Notes: generated from the letters alone by a model not told the origin. 64,000 nt of DNA from Promineifilum sp. (GCA_017983515.1 JAGOBF010000008.1:62001-126000), one strand, 5' to 3'. Counted from the first letter of the stretch, positions 53,860 through 61,843 are shown. Numbers and translations: made by a program.

Positions 53860-53932
53860 GGAGCGCGAGACGAAATTCCTAATTCCTAATTCATAATTCC
53901 TTGTTGCCCTATGCAATCCGCGGGGAAATCGC

Positions 53933-53938
53933 TATAGT
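53933..53938 (+). promoter_or_regulatory. -10 element for a near-leaderless small membrane protein mRNA
   Basis: TATAGT ends 9 nt before the ATG at 53948, with cgctatagt closely matching the cgctataat at 51215 and 55445. Nothing like a Shine-Dalgarno separates it from the start. Confidence 0.45.
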
Positions 53939-53947
53939 TAGAGTCTC

Positions 53948-54208
53948 ATGCAAGCAATCAAACATTGGGTTCTCCGCCATCCTAACTTAGCCGCCTGGAT
54001 CGCCCTGGGCGTGGGCATGAATGCCATCCTCCTCTTCGAGGCGCGCGACGTCGGCTTGCTGCCGATGCAGTGGTTTTGGTTGTTGCTCATTACGACGCTG
54101 GTGGCCGGGGCATGCATCTGGATCGTCAGTTGGGGCGACGACGACGACGAAGCTGCGGCCGGCCCGGCCGAGATCGATGCGCCTGACGATACCCAAACCG
54201 GCACATGA
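53948..54208 (+). CDS. Small membrane protein of unknown function
   Basis: 86 residues with two hydrophobic helices (about 16-31 and 42-60, FWLLLITTLVAGACIWIVSW) and an acidic tail (DDDDEAAAGPAEIDAPDD). No family recognised. Its stop overlaps the ATG of the site-2 protease by 4 nt (ATGA), so the two are translationally coupled and may interact. Preceded by a TATAGT hexamer without ribosome site. Confidence 0.7.
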   Translation: MQAIKHWVLRHPNLAAWIALGVGMNAILLFEARDVGLLPMQWFWLLLITTLVAGACIWIVSWGDDDDEAAAGPAEIDAPDDTQTGT

Positions 54209-55389
54209 GTCCGGGCAACCCCCCAATGGAAGAATTTCCGCCCACGGAAGAACTCCCGGCCGAGGAAGCGCTTCCGGCTACGACGCAATACGACACGTTT
54301 GAGCACGTCGAGGCCCTGCGGGGCGACATCGCCGACTTGTTCATGGTCTCCGACACGACGCTGGACTATCCTGACAAGGGCTACGTGCGCTTTCGTGGCC
54401 GGTTTCTGCAAGACCCGGCCGAGTGCTTTGATGAGCTGCGGCTGCGGTTTGAGCGGCACGGCTACACGCCGACGGTGAGCGAGGAAGACCAGCGCGTCGC
54501 TCTCCTGGCCCTGCCTGTGGTGTTCGACCATCCCCGGTCGCGCTGGAGCATCAACCTCATCCTGTTCATCGTCACCATATTCTCGACGTTGTTCGTCGGG
54601 GCGTCCTACGCGGCCACGACGCCCGACCAGGTATGGCAGATATGGCGGGGCTGGCCGTTTGCCGCCAGTGTTCTGCTGATCCTGGGGGCGCACGAGTTGG
54701 GTCACTACTTCGCCGCTCGCCACCACAACGTGCCGGTGACGTTGCCTTATTTCATCCCCATGCCGTTATCGCTGTTCGGCACGTTGGGCGCATTTATACG
54801 CCTGCAAGGGCCGGTGAGTACCCGGCGGGCGCTGTTCGACGTGGGCGCGGCCGGGCCGTTGGCCGGGCTATTCTTCGCGCTGCCCATCCTGTTCTATGGG
54901 TTGGCGACGTCGGCGGTGGGGCCGGTGCTGCCGGGCGGCATCTTCGAGGGCAACTCGCTGCTCTACATCGTCGCCAAGTATGCCGTCTTCGGCCGCTTGT
55001 TACCAGCGGGCGGCGTCGACGTCCAGCTCAATCAGGTGGCCTGGGCGGGGTGGGTCGGGCTGTTCGTGACGGGACTGAACCTCATTCCCGTCGGGCAACT
55101 GGACGGCGGGCACGTGGCCTACGCGCTGTTCGGCAAGCGGGCCCAGCGCTTCTTCTGGCCGGCCATCGCCGGGCTGGGGCTGATTGTGCTCTACTCTTAT
55201 TTCCAGGGTGCATTCACCGCTACGTGGATATTGTGGATATTTTTGCTGCTGATGTTTGGCCGTGTTCACGCGCGGCCGCTGGAGGACATCTCCGACCTCG
55301 ACCCACGACGGCGGGCGCTGGCCGTGTTCACACTGGCCCTGTTTTTTCTGACGTTTGTGCCGTTTCCATTGTCGGCGCTGTCGGGCTGA
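54205..55389 (+). CDS. Site-2 protease (M50) family membrane metalloprotease
   Basis: 394 residues. A soluble N-terminal domain of about 110 residues precedes about seven helices. Zinc site: HELGH at 163-167 and the third ligand Asp300 in LIPVGQLDGGHVAY. The stretch PVTLPYFIPMPLSLFGTLGA is typical of the plant EGY/cyanobacterial S2P-like group without a PDZ domain. Such proteases cut within transmembrane segments of anti-sigma factors or similar. ATG overlaps the stop of the small membrane protein, a possible cofactor or substrate. No terminator seen before the tRNA promoter. Confidence 0.9.
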   Translation: MSPGNPPMEEFPPTEELPAEEALPATTQYDTFEHVEALRGDIADLFMVSDTTLDYPDKGYVRFRGRFLQDPAECFDELRLRFERHGYTPTVSEEDQRVALLALPVVFDHPRSRWSINLILFIVTIFSTLFVGASYAATTPDQVWQIWRGWPFAASVLLILGAHELGHYFAARHHNVPVTLPYFIPMPLSLFGTLGAFIRLQGPVSTRRALFDVGAAGPLAGLFFALPILFYGLATSAVGPVLPGGIFEGNSLLYIVAKYAVFGRLLPAGGVDVQLNQVAWAGWVGLFVTGLNLIPVGQLDGGHVAYALFGKRAQRFFWPAIAGLGLIVLYSYFQGAFTATWILWIFLLLMFGRVHARPLEDISDLDPRRRALAVFTLALFFLTFVPFPLSALSG

Positions 55390-55423
55390 GCCTGACCGGG
55401 GACGATTCGAGACAAGCGGCCAC

Positions 55424-55452
55424 TTGGCAGACGTCGCGTGTGGCGCTATAAT
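55424..55452 (+). promoter_or_regulatory. tRNA promoter
   Basis: TTGGCA (55424-55429), 17-nt spacer, TATAAT (55447-55452), 13 nt before the mature tRNA 5' end. This is the best sigma-70-type promoter in the window. Confidence 0.8.
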
Positions 55453-55465
55453 TCTGCATGAATTT

Positions 55466-55540
55466 GACGCCATAGCTCAGTGGTAGAGCGGGGGACTCAT
55501 AAGCCCTAGGTCGATGGTTCAAATCCATCTGGCGTCACCA
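55466..55540 (+). tRNA. tRNA with CAT anticodon (elongator Met or Ile2), CCA encoded
   Basis: 75 nt cloverleaf: acceptor gacgcca pairs with tggcgtc, D stem gctc/gagc, T arm gatgg-ttcaaat-ccatc, discriminator A and genomic CCA. The anticodon loop is ctcataa. Position 1-72 is a normal G-C pair and the anticodon stem lacks three consecutive G-C pairs next to the loop, so it is not an initiator. The 31-39 pair is A/G, a mismatch at the top of the anticodon stem. Elongator Met and lysidine-modified Ile2 cannot be separated with confidence by eye. Confidence 0.93.
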
Positions 55541-55597
55541 TGCAGGGAGCGGCTTGCCGCTTGCCGGAAGGGAAGTCCGTCAAGAAATACGGCCGCG

Positions 55598-55633
55598 AAG
55601 CACGAGACGATGAAAGTCGGCCCGTGCTTTTTT
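55598..55633 (+). terminator. tRNA intrinsic terminator
   Basis: Stem aagcacg (55598-55604) with cgtgctt (55623-55629), 18-nt loop, followed by T4 to 55633. About 58 nt after the CCA. Confidence 0.7.
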
Positions 55634-55717
55634 GTTGGGGTGTGGATGGGCAATTGATTCAGTGAGAGGGCTTTCATCCTTTCGGAAATCGGCGCGGGGC
55701 TGACGGGAAAGAAAATG

Positions 55718-55778
55718 AAGTGGCGTCGTGCTTCAGGGGAGAAGGAAGGAGGGACAAAATCTTTTCACGACGCCACTT
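55718..55778. repeat. 13-bp perfect inverted repeat with purine-rich 35-nt loop
   Basis: aagtggcgtcgtg (55718-55730) and cacgacgccactt (55766-55778) are exact complements. The loop is G/A rich with several GGAGG/GGGAG blocks. It occupies the middle of the 361-nt gap 55541-55901, which has no ORF worth calling. A structured small RNA or mRNA leader is possible; no clear promoter belongs to it (a TATAAT at 55804-55809 lacks a -35). Confidence 0.6.
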
Positions 55779-55888
55779 GCAAGGAGGGAAGTCCGTCATT
55801 TCTTATAATAGGCTCCCTTCCTTACAACTAATATTACGAATTCATACACGGCAAAAACGAAATATTGGGTGTGGTTCGCTATCAAGGT

Positions 55889-55894
55889 ATAGTC
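55889..55894 (+). promoter_or_regulatory. -10 element for a leaderless mRNA of the 837-residue membrane protein
   Basis: TATAGT ends 7 nt before the ATG at 55902; the intervening ccgttca is not a ribosome site. Same geometry as at 8496, 3798, 51217, 53933 and 36984. Confidence 0.45.
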
Positions 55895-55901
55895 CGTTCA
55901 T

Positions 55902-58415
55902 ATGGATAAATACCCGACCGTGCTGGTTGCGGCCGAAGGGCAGGAGGGGCAGCCGCCGGGCCGCCTGTCCCTCTCATTGCCCGTCGTCGCCCTCGTTTCG
56001 GCGCTGCTGTCGCTTCTCTTTTTTGTCGCTCTGGCTGGGTTAGGGCAATGCGGCTGGGAAGGACTATGCGGCCCGATCCTGGCCGAGGAGACGGCCCAGG
56101 GCCGCGTGGACACAGCGCTGCCCGCGCCTCAGCCTGGCCTGGTTCTCGAGCAAACCTTAACCCCGCGCCGCAACGGCCTGAGCGAGATCGAGTTGCTGCT
56201 GGTACGCTATGGAGGAGAAGCGGCCGGTGGCGGCGACCGGGGCCGCTTCACGGTGGAATTGTGGACGCGCGGCAACATGCTCATAGCCAACGAAACGCTG
56301 GCCACTCAGGATTTGAGTCACAATCAGGTGTATACCTTGCATTTCCCGCCCCAAGCCGATTCGGCCGGCCATGTCTATACCTTGCGCCTGTCGGGGAATG
56401 AGTACAATCACGTCTCGGTCTGGGGCTATTCGCTCGACGTCTACGACGGTGGACAGGTACATCTGATGACGCCGGGGCCGCCGCCCGCGGCCGACCTGCG
56501 CTTCGTCACCCGCTATACCCTGACGCCCGGCGACGCCGCTATGGCCGCCGCCGCTCCCTTGCGCGAAGGGCGATTGTTTTTGACGGCGCTGCTGGTGCTG
56601 TTTTTGCCGGGCGCGCTGTGGCTGTCGTTTTTTCGGCCACGCGGTTGGGACGGGGCGGCGTGGTGGGGGGCGGCGTTGGCCCTGGGCGTGGCGACGTGGC
56701 CGGTGCTGTGGCAGTGGGTATCGTTGGCCGGCGGCCGCTGGTCGGGGCCGAGTTTGTGGGGCGTGGTGGCTGTGGGCTGGGCGGTGGTCGTGGCCCAGCG
56801 ACGAAGCGGCCAGCCGTTGGCCGCATCGCCGGACGCCGCACGGCCGGCCGTCGCCGGCCGGTCATCGGTCGTTATCATGACGCTGCTGCTGGCTATCCTG
56901 CTCATCACCACAATTGCCTCGCGCTTCATCGCCATCCGCGACCTGGCCTTCCCGCCGTGGGTCGATTCCAGCCGCCATGCGCTGATCACCGCCGTCATGG
57001 TCGAGAGCGGACAAGTCATCAACGACTACGCCCCTTTCCTGGCGGTCGATCATTTCCCCTATCATTACGGTTTCCACACCTTGGCCGCGGGGTTGGCCCT
57101 GATGACCCGCAATCCGCTACCGGGACTGTTGCTCTTTCTGATGCAGCTGTTGGCCGGACTGCTACCGTTGTCCGTCTACGCTGCCGGATGGATGGTGACG
57201 CGGCGGCGGGCCGTGGGCTTGCTGGCGGCGTTCCTGGTGGCCCTGCCCTTTTTCTTTCCCGGCTATTACGCCACGTGGGGGCGGATGACGCAGTTGGCGG
57301 CGATGGTGATCATGCCGGTGCTGCTGGCGCTGACGTGGCGGCTGGGGCGCGGCTGGGCCCGTTTCTGGCCGCTGGTGGGGGTATTGGCCGCCGGGGTTTT
57401 CCTCATTCACTTTCGGGTCTTTCTGTTCTATTTGCCCTTTGCCGCCTTGGTCGCCGTCGTCCATCTGGCCGGCCGCCGGCGAAGCTGGGCGGTCATCAAG
57501 GCGGGCGGCCTGGGCGCTTTGCTCGTCGCGCCGCGGCTGGTGACGTTGTTGAAGGTCACCGAACCCCTGGCCACGTTCCAACGGTCGCTTCCGGGCTACA
57601 ATGATTTCCCGCTGGGCTACGTGACGACGGGCTGGGAGCGGTTCTATCTGGCGGCTGTGGGCGCGGCGGCCGTCGTCGTGTTGGCGGCTGTCGTCCGGCG
57701 GCGACGTTGGGCGGCGTTTCCTGTGCTGCTGCTGCTGTGGGTCGGGGCGCTGTTCGCCCTGCTGGCCGGTGAGCGGTTGGGCCTGCCGGAGTCGCTGGTC
57801 GTCAATCTCAACAGTATGTACATCACCCTGTTTTTGCCACAGGCGCTGTTTTTGGCAATCGTCGCCGGGCGGGTGTGGGCGTTTGCCGGCCGGCGGGTGG
57901 GGCGTTCGCCGGTGGGGTTACTGTTGGCCGCGGCCGCAGGGCTTGTCCTGGGCTTGTTGGCGGTCTCCGGCTGGCGGCAACAGGTCAACATCCTCAACCC
58001 GCAGACCATCCTGGCATTGCCGCAGGATACGGCTGCGCTGAGCTGGGCCAACGACAACCTGCCCGCGGATGCGCGCGTGGCCGTCAACGCCTGGCGCTGG
58101 CTGGGAGCGACGTGGGCCGGTAGCGACGGCGGCGCGTGGCTGGTGCCTCTGACCGGGCGCGAAGCGACGACGCCGCCGGTCGATCACATCTACAACGTCG
58201 CGCTGTTTGCCGAGGTGCGGGCGTTCAACGAGGCGGCGACGGCCGTGGCCGACTGGGGCGACCCGGCGGCGGCCGAATGGCTGGCGGGGCAGGGCGTGAC
58301 CCACGTCTTCGTCGGCCGGCGCGGTGGTTTTTTCGACCCGGCGGCGCTGGCGCGCAATCCGGGCCTGGAGATGATTTATCAGCGGGACGGGACGTTCATC
58401 TTTGCCGTCAAATGA
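55902..58415 (+). CDS. Large polytopic membrane protein, probable GT-C-type glycosyltransferase-like
   Basis: 837 residues. An N-terminal helix (about 26-47) leads to an extracytoplasmic beta-rich domain (about 60-190, FTVELWTRGNMLIANETLA and VYTLRLSGNEYNHVSVWGYS). From about 225 to 690 there are at least ten hydrophobic helices; a loop WVDSSRHALITAVMVESGQV with Asp/His residues sits where GT-C enzymes carry their catalytic acidic loop. A soluble C-terminal domain of about 140 residues ends the protein (VTHVFVGRRGGFFDPAALAR). I do not recognise a named family; GT-C is an inference from topology. Stands alone. Confidence 0.75.
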   Translation: MDKYPTVLVAAEGQEGQPPGRLSLSLPVVALVSALLSLLFFVALAGLGQCGWEGLCGPILAEETAQGRVDTALPAPQPGLVLEQTLTPRRNGLSEIELLLVRYGGEAAGGGDRGRFTVELWTRGNMLIANETLATQDLSHNQVYTLHFPPQADSAGHVYTLRLSGNEYNHVSVWGYSLDVYDGGQVHLMTPGPPPAADLRFVTRYTLTPGDAAMAAAAPLREGRLFLTALLVLFLPGALWLSFFRPRGWDGAAWWGAALALGVATWPVLWQWVSLAGGRWSGPSLWGVVAVGWAVVVAQRRSGQPLAASPDAARPAVAGRSSVVIMTLLLAILLITTIASRFIAIRDLAFPPWVDSSRHALITAVMVESGQVINDYAPFLAVDHFPYHYGFHTLAAGLALMTRNPLPGLLLFLMQLLAGLLPLSVYAAGWMVTRRRAVGLLAAFLVALPFFFPGYYATWGRMTQLAAMVIMPVLLALTWRLGRGWARFWPLVGVLAAGVFLIHFRVFLFYLPFAALVAVVHLAGRRRSWAVIKAGGLGALLVAPRLVTLLKVTEPLATFQRSLPGYNDFPLGYVTTGWERFYLAAVGAAAVVVLAAVVRRRRWAAFPVLLLLWVGALFALLAGERLGLPESLVVNLNSMYITLFLPQALFLAIVAGRVWAFAGRRVGRSPVGLLLAAAAGLVLGLLAVSGWRQQVNILNPQTILALPQDTAALSWANDNLPADARVAVNAWRWLGATWAGSDGGAWLVPLTGREATTPPVDHIYNVALFAEVRAFNEAATAVADWGDPAAAEWLAGQGVTHVFVGRRGGFFDPAALARNPGLEMIYQRDGTFIFAVK

Positions 58416-58451
58416 CCGGCGGGGTGGCAGCTTGCAGGGAGAAATAGCCAC

Positions 58452-58501
58452 TTAACCGCGGTTAAATCGCGGTTTGACAACCGCAAATACTGCGCTAGAA
58501 T
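58452..58501 (+). promoter_or_regulatory. sod promoter with palindromic operator
   Basis: TTGACA (58474-58479), 16-nt spacer, TAGAAT (58496-58501). A perfect 14-bp palindrome ttaaccgcggttaa (58452-58465) lies just upstream and a second dyad gcggtt/aaccgc (58469-58484) spans the -35. Two related sites placed so suggest a dimeric repressor or activator. The mRNA leader would be about 65 nt. Confidence 0.65.
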
Positions 58502-58573
58502 CCAACCAACTCCCTCATCCACTGTTCGATTTTTAGCCCAACGGCGGATGATAATGACAATAAGGAGAGAGTT

Positions 58574-59188
58574 ATGGCTTTTCAATTACCCCCACTACCT
58601 TATGCTGAAGATGCCCTGGAGCCGTATATTGATGCGCGCACCATGAGCATTCATCACGACAAACACCATGCAGCGTATACCAACAATCTAAATGCGGCCC
58701 TCGAGGGTCACGCTGATCTGGCCGGCAAGAGCATCGAAGACTTGCTCGGCGACCTCAACGCCATCCCGGAATCGATCCGTACGGCCGTGCGCAATAACGG
58801 CGGCGGCTATGCCAACCACACTTTATTCTGGGAGATCATGGGCCCCAATGGGGGCGGCGAGCCGACGGGCGATTTGGCCGCGGCCCTAGAGGAGTCGTTC
58901 GGCGGATTTGCGGCGTTCAAGGATCAATTTTCCAAGGCGGCCGCCACGCGCTTCGGCTCCGGTTGGGCCTGGCTCTATGTGGACAAGAACGGCGGGCTGA
59001 ACGTCGCCTCTGCGCCCAATCAGGACACGCCGCTCATGGAAGGCAACACGCCCATCCTGGGCCTCGACGTTTGGGAACACGCCTACTATTTGAACTACCA
59101 GAATCGCCGGCCGGACTACGTGTCGGCCTGGTGGAGCGTCGTTAATTGGGATTCCGTCGCGGCCAAATATGCGGCCGCGAATAAATAA
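58574..59188 (+). CDS. sodA: Superoxide dismutase, Mn-type (Mn/Fe family)
   Basis: 204 residues. Metal ligands His27 (MSIHHDKHH), His82 ([10 protein letters not shown]), Asp165 and His169 ([18 protein letters not shown]). Gly at 77-79 (GGGYANH) with Gln150 in [10 protein letters not shown] is the Mn-type pattern; Fe enzymes place the Gln in the other position. Cytosolic enzyme converting superoxide to peroxide and oxygen. AAGGAGAGAG ribosome site 4 nt before the ATG. Preceded by a sigma-70 promoter with palindromic operator; followed by a ferredoxin. Confidence 0.95.
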   Translation: MAFQLPPLPYAEDALEPYIDARTMSIHHDKHHAAYTNNLNAALEGHADLAGKSIEDLLGDLNAIPESIRTAVRNNGGGYANHTLFWEIMGPNGGGEPTGDLAAALEESFGGFAAFKDQFSKAAATRFGSGWAWLYVDKNGGLNVASAPNQDTPLMEGNTPILGLDVWEHAYYLNYQNRRPDYVSAWWSVVNWDSVAAKYAAANK

Positions 59189-59254
59189 TACTCAAGCCGC
59201 GCCGGTGCGCCGCCCGAACGGCCCGGTCGGTAAAGATTTTCAAGGAGACAGTAA

Positions 59255-59665
59255 ATGACCCATATCATTACCCGACTGTGCCTGCGCGACACAGCCTGCG
59301 TCGAAGTTTGTCCGGTCGAATGCATGGTCCTTGGCCAGCCGGAAGAGCAATGGCCATTGCTCTACATCGACCCCGACACTTGCATCGACTGTGGGGCGTG
59401 TGTGCCGGAGTGCCCGTATGAAGCTATCTTCCCCGAAGAGGAAGTACCTTTTGATTTCGTCGCTCCGGCCGGCGTATGGATCGGTGGGACCAAAGAGGAA
59501 CTCCCGGACGGCGTGCCGTTCGAAGGCGAAGTCGATGGCCACCACGTCAAGCTGCTCAATGCCAAGCAATTGGCGGGCGGCGAGGCGCTGGACCTGACGG
59601 AGGACATCCCGGCCAACTACGCCTTTTTCTCCGAAGGCCCCGGCTACGACGCGCTGAATATGTAA
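59255..59665 (+). CDS. Ferredoxin, two-cluster (7Fe/8Fe) type with acidic C-terminal extension
   Basis: 136 residues. Eight cysteines: C9, C15, C19, C23 (CLRDTACVEVCPVEC) and C43, C46, C49, C53 (CIDCGACVPECP). The C-x5-C spacing in the first set resembles 7Fe ferredoxins, where one Cys is spare and a 3Fe-4S centre forms; a 2x4Fe-4S form is the alternative. After the cluster domain there are about 75 residues of unknown role. Electron carrier in the cytosol. AAGGAGA ribosome site. 66 nt after sodA, so possibly co-transcribed with it as an oxidative stress pair. Confidence 0.9.
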   Translation: MTHIITRLCLRDTACVEVCPVECMVLGQPEEQWPLLYIDPDTCIDCGACVPECPYEAIFPEEEVPFDFVAPAGVWIGGTKEELPDGVPFEGEVDGHHVKLLNAKQLAGGEALDLTEDIPANYAFFSEGPGYDALNM

Positions 59666-59730
59666 GGGGCGCTTTGCCCATTGATGAGACCGGCCGCAAC
59701 GGCCTTGCATCATCATTCATTAGCACCTGA

Positions 59731-59776
59731 ACCGAATTAGCCGGCCTGAGACTCTGGTTGGTTAATTCGGTTTTTT
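59731..59776 (+). terminator. Intrinsic terminator / possible attenuator before the lyase gene
   Basis: Stem accgaattagcc (59731-59742) with ggttaattcggt (59760-59771), one G-U pair, 17-nt loop, then TTTTT to 59776. It ends the ferredoxin transcript. It is only 20 nt before the next ATG and 7 nt before its ribosome site, so any transcript of the lyase from upstream must pass it. Confidence 0.8.
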
Positions 59777-59796
59777 GTTTTCCGGAGGAAACCACA

Positions 59797-61248
59797 ATGG
59801 CAGACGAGTATCGTAGTGAGAAGGATTCACTGGGCGAGGTTCGCGTGCCCACAGGGGCCTATTGGGGGGCGCAGACGCAGCGAGCGATCCATAATTTCCC
59901 CATCACCGGCCTGCGACCCTATCCGGCGTTCGTATGGTCGATGGTGCTGATCAAGCGCGCCGCGGCCGAGGTCAATCGCGACCTGGGCCTGTTCGGTGAC
60001 AAGGAAGCAGACGGCCGCACGATCAAGGGCGACGAGATGGCCGCGGCCATCATTCAGGCTGGCGACGAGATACTGGGCGGCCGGTTCGCCGATCAGTTCG
60101 TCGTGGATCCCATCCAGGCTGGAGCAGGCACCAGCCACAACATGAACGTCAACGAGGTGATGGCTAACCGGGCCAACGAGATCCTGGGCTTTGGCCTGGA
60201 CCAAAAGGGCAAGCCGGTCAACCCCAACGACCACGTCAACATGGCCCAGTCGACCAACGATACGATCCCAACGGCCATTCGACTGGGAGCGTTGTGGCGA
60301 TTGGATGAGCTGCTGGCGACGCTGGAGCGGCTGGCGAGCGAACTATCCGCTAAGGCGCAAGAGTTCGACGGCATTGTCAAGAGCGGCCGCACCCATCTTC
60401 AGGATGCCGTGCCCGTGCGCCTGGGGCAGGAGTTTGGCGCATACGCCCGGGCGGCGGAGCGTGACGCGGACAAGATTCGCGAGGCGGCCGAAGGGTTGCG
60501 CCGGCTGGGCATCGGCGGCACGGCCACCGGCACCGGCCTCAACGCCCATCCCCAATACCATCAACGCATGGTCGACGTGCTGAGCCGCCTGAGCGGGCTG
60601 GAGCTGTACGAGAGCGATAATTTGTTCGAGTCGATGCAGAGTATGGCCGATCCTGTCCATTTCAGCGGCGCGCTGCGCACATTGGCCCAGGACCTGACGC
60701 GCATCGCCAACGATTTTCGCCTGCTGGCGTCCGGCCCGACGACCGGCCTGGACGAGATTCGCCTGCCGCCGGTGCAGCCGGGGTCATCGATCATGCCCGG
60801 CAAAGTGAATCCGGTGATGGCCGAGATGCTCAACATGGCGATGTTCCAGGTGATGGGAAATGACCTGACGGTGATGCTGGCCGGGCAGGCGGGGCAGTTG
60901 GAGTTGAATGTGATGATGCCCGTCATCGCCTTCAATCTGTTCCAGAGCATGGACGTGATCATCAATTCGGTCAACGCCTTCATCGACTATTGCCTGGTCG
61001 GCATCACGGCCAACGCCGAAAAGGCTACCGGCTGGCTGGCCAAGAACGCGATCCTGGTGACAGCGCTGAATCCGGTGATCGGTTATCAGAAGGGGGCCGA
61101 GGTCGCCAAGGAAGCGCTGGCGACCAACCGCACCGTGCGCGAAGTCGTTATCGAGAAGGGCTATATCACCGCTGAGGAGGCCGACAAGCTGCTCGACGTC
61201 AGTATTCTGACTGACGGCGGCATTCAGGGCGTGGCCGGCGGCGGCTAA
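59797..61248 (+). CDS. Aspartate ammonia-lyase / class II fumarase family enzyme
   Basis: 483 residues from ATG 59797 with GGAGGA at 59784-59789. Family signature GSSIMPGKVNP at 329-339, substrate-binding TSHNMNVNEVMANRANEILG and the HVNMAQSTNDTIPTAIRLG region with the catalytic H/T/S residues. Wording such as NFPITG near the start, LGQEFGAYA and GIGGTATGTGLNAHP is closer to aspartase than to FumC, but the two families cannot be told apart reliably by eye. Either way it interconverts fumarate with aspartate+ammonia or malate. Confidence 0.9.
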   Translation: MADEYRSEKDSLGEVRVPTGAYWGAQTQRAIHNFPITGLRPYPAFVWSMVLIKRAAAEVNRDLGLFGDKEADGRTIKGDEMAAAIIQAGDEILGGRFADQFVVDPIQAGAGTSHNMNVNEVMANRANEILGFGLDQKGKPVNPNDHVNMAQSTNDTIPTAIRLGALWRLDELLATLERLASELSAKAQEFDGIVKSGRTHLQDAVPVRLGQEFGAYARAAERDADKIREAAEGLRRLGIGGTATGTGLNAHPQYHQRMVDVLSRLSGLELYESDNLFESMQSMADPVHFSGALRTLAQDLTRIANDFRLLASGPTTGLDEIRLPPVQPGSSIMPGKVNPVMAEMLNMAMFQVMGNDLTVMLAGQAGQLELNVMMPVIAFNLFQSMDVIINSVNAFIDYCLVGITANAEKATGWLAKNAILVTALNPVIGYQKGAEVAKEALATNRTVREVVIEKGYITAEEADKLLDVSILTDGGIQGVAGGG

Positions 61249-61271
61249 ATTACAGCTAATAGTCTGATAAA

Positions 61272-61313
61272 TTAGGACATTTAGACGATGACATCGCTTT
61301 GGTTTTGTCCTAA
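61272..61313 (+). repeat. 8-bp inverted repeat downstream of the lyase gene
   Basis: ttaggaca (61272-61279) and tgtcctaa (61306-61313) with a nested cgatgacatcg dyad inside. It could be the terminator of the lyase (weak, no long U-tract) or an operator for the cupredoxin gene 77 nt on. The 142-nt gap shows no good promoter hexamer pair. Confidence 0.45.
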
Positions 61314-61390
61314 GATGATAGGGTTGCTTAATAAAACAACACTATTATCAGGACTCAGGAGTGGGTCAAGTACAAGAAGGAGAAGATGTT

Positions 61391-61813
61391 ATGTCTAAGA
61401 AGTTGATCGTTCTATTGGCTGTCATGGTCATGGGATTGCTGCTGGCCGCTTGTGGCGGCGGCGGTGGCGAGACGGCTGCGCCGGAGCCGGTGAGCCTCAC
61501 GTTCGCCGGGCTGGACGAGTTTCGCTATGATCCCGAGACGGCTTCCGTGGCGGCGGGCGCCCCGGTCACGGTAACTTTCAACAACCAGGGTGCGCTGGAG
61601 CACGACTGGATGCTCGTGGCTGAGGGGACGGACCCGACTACCGTGACGGCCGATAACGCCCTAATGCCGGAAGCGCACTCGGGCGTGTTGCCCGCCGGAC
61701 AGTCGAAAACCTTCACATTCACCGCCCCGGCCGCCGGAACTTACCAGATCGTTTGCACCGTGCCGGGCCATGCCGCGGGTGGGATGGTGGGCACGTTCAC
61801 TGTGACACCGTAA
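61391..61813 (+). CDS. Cupredoxin-like copper lipoprotein
   Basis: 140 residues from ATG 61391, chosen because it gives a lipoprotein signal MSKKLIVLLAVMVMGLLLAA with lipid Cys21 and has AAGGAGAAG 4 nt upstream. The mature domain is a plastocyanin/azurin-like beta barrel with type 1 copper ligands His71 (LEHDWML), Cys122 (IVCTVPGH), His127 and Met132. An outer-face electron carrier, possibly serving a terminal oxidase or alternative complex. A strong terminator follows, so it is monocistronic. Confidence 0.92.
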   Translation: MSKKLIVLLAVMVMGLLLAACGGGGGETAAPEPVSLTFAGLDEFRYDPETASVAAGAPVTVTFNNQGALEHDWMLVAEGTDPTTVTADNALMPEAHSGVLPAGQSKTFTFTAPAAGTYQIVCTVPGHAAGGMVGTFTVTP

Positions 61814-61843
61814 CGCCCCTTACCGATAACTCGTTCAGTTAAT

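Larger units (their letters stand above)
55570..55798 (+). repeat. 13-bp direct repeat pair flanking the tRNA terminator and an inverted repeat
   Basis: gggaagtccgtca occurs at 55570-55582 and again at 55786-55798, 216 nt apart. Such spaced copies downstream of a tRNA could be remnants of an insertion or attachment-type duplication, though no integrase is present. Confidence 0.5.

Noticed and set aside
55466-55540. Initiator tRNA-fMet
   Set aside because: Has a normal 1-72 G-C pair and lacks the three G-C pairs next to the anticodon loop.
55570-55798. Phage or ICE attachment site at the tRNA
   Set aside because: The 13-bp repeat does not include the tRNA 3' end and there is no integrase or mobile gene nearby; kept only as a repeat.
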